From Candidatus Zhuqueibacterota bacterium (GTDB lineage Bacteria > SM23-31 > B21-G16): a DNA stretch of 8,180 nucleotides. The notes under the pieces were generated by a model. That model worked only from the letters and a program-made list of their open reading frames with translations. It was not told the origin of the DNA and made no database searches. Shown in pieces: positions 6,759 through 8,180 of this stretch (positions within the stretch are counted from its first letter, which is position 1; each line of letters starts with the position of its first letter). Made by a program: the position numbers and the translations under genes. Location: positions 1 through 8,180 of the forward strand of contig QNDJ01000054.1 of NCBI GenBank assembly GCA_003644825.1, written 5' to 3'.

Positions 6759-7049
6759 TTATATTTTTCTATCGAGAACCATTTCAATTGCGTTTGCTTT
6801 TTCGGGGCACTCGTTTGCACAGATTCCACAACCCTTGCAGTAATCGTAGTCAAAACGAACAAATTTCCCGTTTTCTACAATTATTGCCTCATCAGGGCAG
6901 TACATCCAGCAAATAAGACAGTGAATACACCTATCTTTATGCCAGATAGGCTTGAAGGTTCTCCAGGAACCTGTTTTATATTCAACAGCATTTCCAGGCT
7001 CAACTATTGTCCCCCCGATAGGTATCTCTTTCCAACCTTTTTCCTTCAT
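6759..7049 (-). CDS. porD: Pyruvate:ferredoxin oxidoreductase, delta subunit (2x[4Fe-4S] ferredoxin)
   Basis: 96-residue ferredoxin-like delta subunit that carries electrons from the TPP-proximal cluster towards soluble ferredoxin. Two complete CxxCxxCxxxCP motifs are visible: C41, C44, C47, C51 and C71, C74, C77, C81, enough for two [4Fe-4S] clusters. An N-terminal arm of about 35 residues (containing [14 protein letters not shown] and [10 protein letters not shown]) is typical of PorD and of its VorD/IorD relatives, and distinguishes it from a free ferredoxin. The ATG at 7049 overlaps the porC stop codon by 4 bp (ATGA), with a GAGG ribosome site about 11 bases upstream inside porC, so translational coupling is likely. 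Confidence 0.95.
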   Translation of the reverse strand: MKEKGWKEIPIGGTIVEPGNAVEYKTGSWRTFKPIWHKDRCIHCLICWMYCPDEAIIVENGKFVRFDYDYCKGCGICANECPEKANAIEMVLDRKI

Positions 7050-7618
7050 TCTATATTTACCTCATCATAAGCTCTTTTAATAGCTCTTATATTTGCTTCA
7101 GCAACAGATTTATTATACTTTTTAGAAAATTTTTTATCAATATTTTTAATCAGGGTATTAATATCAAGGACACCTGATGCTCTGATTATTGCACCAATCA
7201 TCACAGTATTTGGAATATCTTTTCCTATAGTTTCCAGAGATATTTTTGTTGCATCCACGGTACAAACCTTTTTTCCTTTTAACTTTAATAACTTTCTTAT
7301 TTCTTTCGGGCTTTTGTGGGTATTCACAAGAATAATACCGTCATCAGGCATACCACTGGTAACATCAACAACATCAAGAAGAGTCTGATCAAGAACCGCA
7401 ACAATATCTGGATTGGTTATCTGGCTATGAAGTCTTATAGGTTTTTCATCTATCCTGGTAAAACCTCTCATTGGTGCACCCATTCGTTCCGGTCCATAAT
7501 CTGGAAACCCCTGACTGTATTTTCCTTCTTCTATTGCCGATTCTGCAAACAAAAGAGCTGCTGTTTTTGCACCCTGTCCCCCTCTTCCATGCCATCTTAT
7601 TTCTAATGGTTTTTCCAT
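7046..7618 (-). CDS. porC: Pyruvate:ferredoxin oxidoreductase, gamma subunit
   Basis: 190-residue gamma subunit, the first gene of the por operon. In fused PFORs the equivalent domain III packs against the TPP domains and contributes to CoA binding. Family hallmarks are [15 protein letters not shown] (7-21), [18 protein letters not shown] (36-53) and [13 protein letters not shown] (69-81). The ATG at 7618 is preceded by GGTGG about 7 bases upstream and by a plausible promoter about 40-67 bases away (7658-7685). The gene order porC-porD-porA-porB is that of Thermotoga and many archaeal loci. The protein is full length with no disrupted motif. Confidence 0.95.
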   Translation of the reverse strand: MEKPLEIRWHGRGGQGAKTAALLFAESAIEEGKYSQGFPDYGPERMGAPMRGFTRIDEKPIRLHSQITNPDIVAVLDQTLLDVVDVTSGMPDDGIILVNTHKSPKEIRKLLKLKGKKVCTVDATKISLETIGKDIPNTVMIGAIIRASGVLDINTLIKNIDKKFSKKYNKSVAEANIRAIKRAYDEVNIE

Positions 7619-7657
7619 TATTGTACCACCATACTTTTTCTTTATTAATAGATTTAC

Positions 7658-7685
7658 AATTTAATACTTTTTTTCTAAAGGTCAA
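7658..7685 (-). promoter_or_regulatory. Candidate promoter of the porCDAB operon
   Basis: Minus strand: TTGACC (7685-7680, 5/6 to the -35 consensus), a 16-base spacer, then TAAATT (7663-7658, 4/6 to the -10 consensus). A start near 7651 would give a leader of about 33 bases including the GGTGG ribosome site of porC. It is the best promoter-like match before the operon, but the -10 is weak and the DNA is AT-rich. Confidence 0.4.
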
Positions 7686-7739
7686 GTAAAAAACTTATTA
7701 GTTATAACCCGACATCCCTCACTCTTGAAAATACAAAAT

Positions 7740-7961
7740 TAACTGATTGTCTTTGATTTTCACTGTTACTTATAATTAGATATTAATTTGCAACTTTTGT
7801 GCCAGAGCTAATTAGCTTTTAAAACATTTACATTATCGTATTGTTATTATAATTGTGAAAATCTTGTTATGCTTTTCTTAAATTTAAAAATTTACAATCG
7901 AGCCCTGATTTAAAAAAATACACCACCGTCAGGTTGATTATAGTAATATAACAATCAGTTA
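7740..7961. repeat. Spaced inverted repeat: 11-bp arms at 7740-7750 and 7951-7961
   Basis: TAACTGATTGT at 7740-7750 is matched exactly by its reverse complement ACAATCAGTTA at 7951-7961, enclosing 200 bp. The match does not extend beyond the 11 bases on either side. No target duplication or transposase coding is seen, so a mobile-element interpretation is unsupported. Confidence 0.35.
7806..7817. repeat. Perfect 12-bp palindrome AGCTAATTAGCT
   Basis: The sequence equals its own reverse complement and is followed on the plus strand by TTTT. It sits in the middle of the porC upstream region, about 190 bases before the porC start. It could be a dimeric regulator site; a loopless palindrome this short and AT-rich is a poor transcription terminator. 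Confidence 0.4.
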
Positions 7962-8104
7962 TGTTTAATAAATACTATTTAAGAGAATTGATTTATCAGG
8001 AAAGCGAGATTATAAAAATTGCAGAAAAGAAAGAAATAAAACAACAAATTGAATCAGGCTTGCATTCCTTCAACCAACTTTTTTATTCCATATTTTTTAA
8101 ATGA
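7961..8104 (+). CDS. Small plus-strand ORF of 47 codons, unrecognised and doubtful
   Basis: An ATG at 7961 opens a 47-residue frame ending TGA at 8102-8104. The first 31 residues look protein-like (many K, E, Q and I, for example YYLRELIYQESEIIKIAEKK, a possible amphipathic helix), and the plus strand is purine-rich here, as sense strands are elsewhere in this window. The last 17 codons overlap the 3' end of the helicase-like gene on the opposite strand and lose this character. No ribosome site precedes the ATG and I recognise no family. It may be a small gene, a degraded remnant or chance. Confidence 0.2.
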   Translation: MFNKYYLRELIYQESEIIKIAEKKEIKQQIESGLHSFNQLFYSIFFK

Positions 8105-8179
8105 AACAACAATTCTTCCACCAATATCAGAACCTTTATCCTTTTCAATTACTTTTCCAAAATCATTAAAAACCTTATG
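8054..8179 (-). CDS. C-terminal end of a probable UvrD/PcrA-type helicase (partial, 5' part outside window)
   Basis: The minus strand is open from the window edge to a TGA at 8056-8054 and encodes 41 residues beginning HKVFNDFGKVIEKDKG and containing GRIVVSFKKYGIKKLVEG. The pattern H-x-F-x-FG-x-V, a short loop, then a V-x-F-x3-GIK-x-L strand resembles the small Tudor-like C-terminal domain of UvrD/PcrA superfamily 1 helicases, which contacts RNA polymerase in the characterised enzymes. If this is right, the gene product unwinds DNA in nucleotide excision and mismatch repair or in transcription-coupled repair. The helicase motifs are off the window, so the call relies on this tail alone; another protein with a similar small beta-barrel is possible. 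The gene runs in the same direction as por but is separated from it by 435 bp. Confidence 0.45.
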   Translation of the reverse strand, partial: HKVFNDFGKVIEKDKGSDIGGRIVVSFKKYGIKKLVEGMQA

Positions 8180-8180
8180 A

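Larger units (their letters stand above)
7619..8053. other. 435-bp intergenic region between porC and the upstream helicase-like gene
   Basis: This is by far the longest non-coding stretch in an otherwise tightly packed window. It holds the candidate por promoter near porC, a perfect 12-bp palindrome (7806-7817), a spaced 11-bp inverted repeat (7740-7750 and 7951-7961) and a small plus-strand open frame (7961-8104). I see no tRNA, recognisable riboswitch, GC-rich terminator hairpin or transposon end. Its length leaves room for a regulator-binding region or a small RNA, but nothing proves either. Confidence 0.6.

Noticed and set aside
7446-7685. Minus-strand frame of 79 codons overlapping porC and its promoter
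   Set aside because: It is out of frame with the well-conserved porC N terminus and resembles no protein; porC with its GGTGG site explains the region.
7869-7913. 14-residue plus-strand ORF starting at 7869
   Set aside because: Too short, no ribosome site, no recognisable feature; expected by chance in AT-rich DNA.
7904-7933. CCTGA...TCAGG hairpin as a terminator or riboswitch stem
   Set aside because: Only five base pairs around a 20-base loop; the T-run is in the loop on the minus strand rather than after the stem, and no further pairing supports a structured RNA.

Overview
The window looks like a compact, AT-rich bacterial chromosome segment. Bacterial RecA/RecX, CinA, PgsA and PgpA place it in Bacteria. 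A four-subunit pyruvate:ferredoxin oxidoreductase (PorCDAB) suggests anaerobic or fermentative metabolism. The proteins are rich in Lys, Glu and Ile, as expected of a low-GC genome. I cannot fix the phylum from the sequence alone. The gamma-delta-alpha-beta por order is like that of Thermotoga and archaeal por loci, and the cinA-thpR(ligT)-recA order is like that known from Deinococcus.

Layout: nearly every gene lies on the minus strand, so transcription runs from high to low coordinates. At the right edge is the 3' end of a gene with a UvrD/PcrA-type C-terminal domain (stop at 8054). A 435-bp non-coding stretch follows (7619-8053), with a plausible por promoter at its left side. Then come porC-porD-porA-porB (7618 to 4609), tightly packed with a 4-bp ATGA overlap between porC and porD. 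Next are two phospholipid genes, pgsA (4555-3935) and pgpA (3850-3407, TTG start), which supply consecutive steps of phosphatidylglycerol synthesis. The last block is cinA-thpR-recA-recX (3300 to 58), with an 8-bp cinA/thpR overlap and a 33-bp thpR-recA gap. At the left edge the C-terminal end of a plus-strand M48-type metallopeptidase meets recX tail to tail, and both stop codons share the palindrome TTAA.

How the genes work together: PorCDAB interconverts pyruvate and acetyl-CoA with reduction of ferredoxin. PgsA and PgpA make phosphatidylglycerophosphate and then phosphatidylglycerol at the membrane. CinA (pyridine-nucleotide repair/deamidation), ThpR (RNA 2',3'-cyclic phosphodiesterase), RecA and RecX form a probable co-transcribed housekeeping/recombination group.

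I see no undescribed system, mobile element, CRISPR array or RNA gene. The points most worth a second look are: an unusually short RecX whose missing repeats would have to occupy DNA used by the convergent peptidase gene; a well-formed promoter placed so that the cinA mRNA would be leaderless; and the long intergenic region, which carries a small purine-rich plus-strand ORF and a spaced inverted repeat. Two annotated starts should be moved: recA to the ATG at 1478 and cinA to the ATG at 3300.
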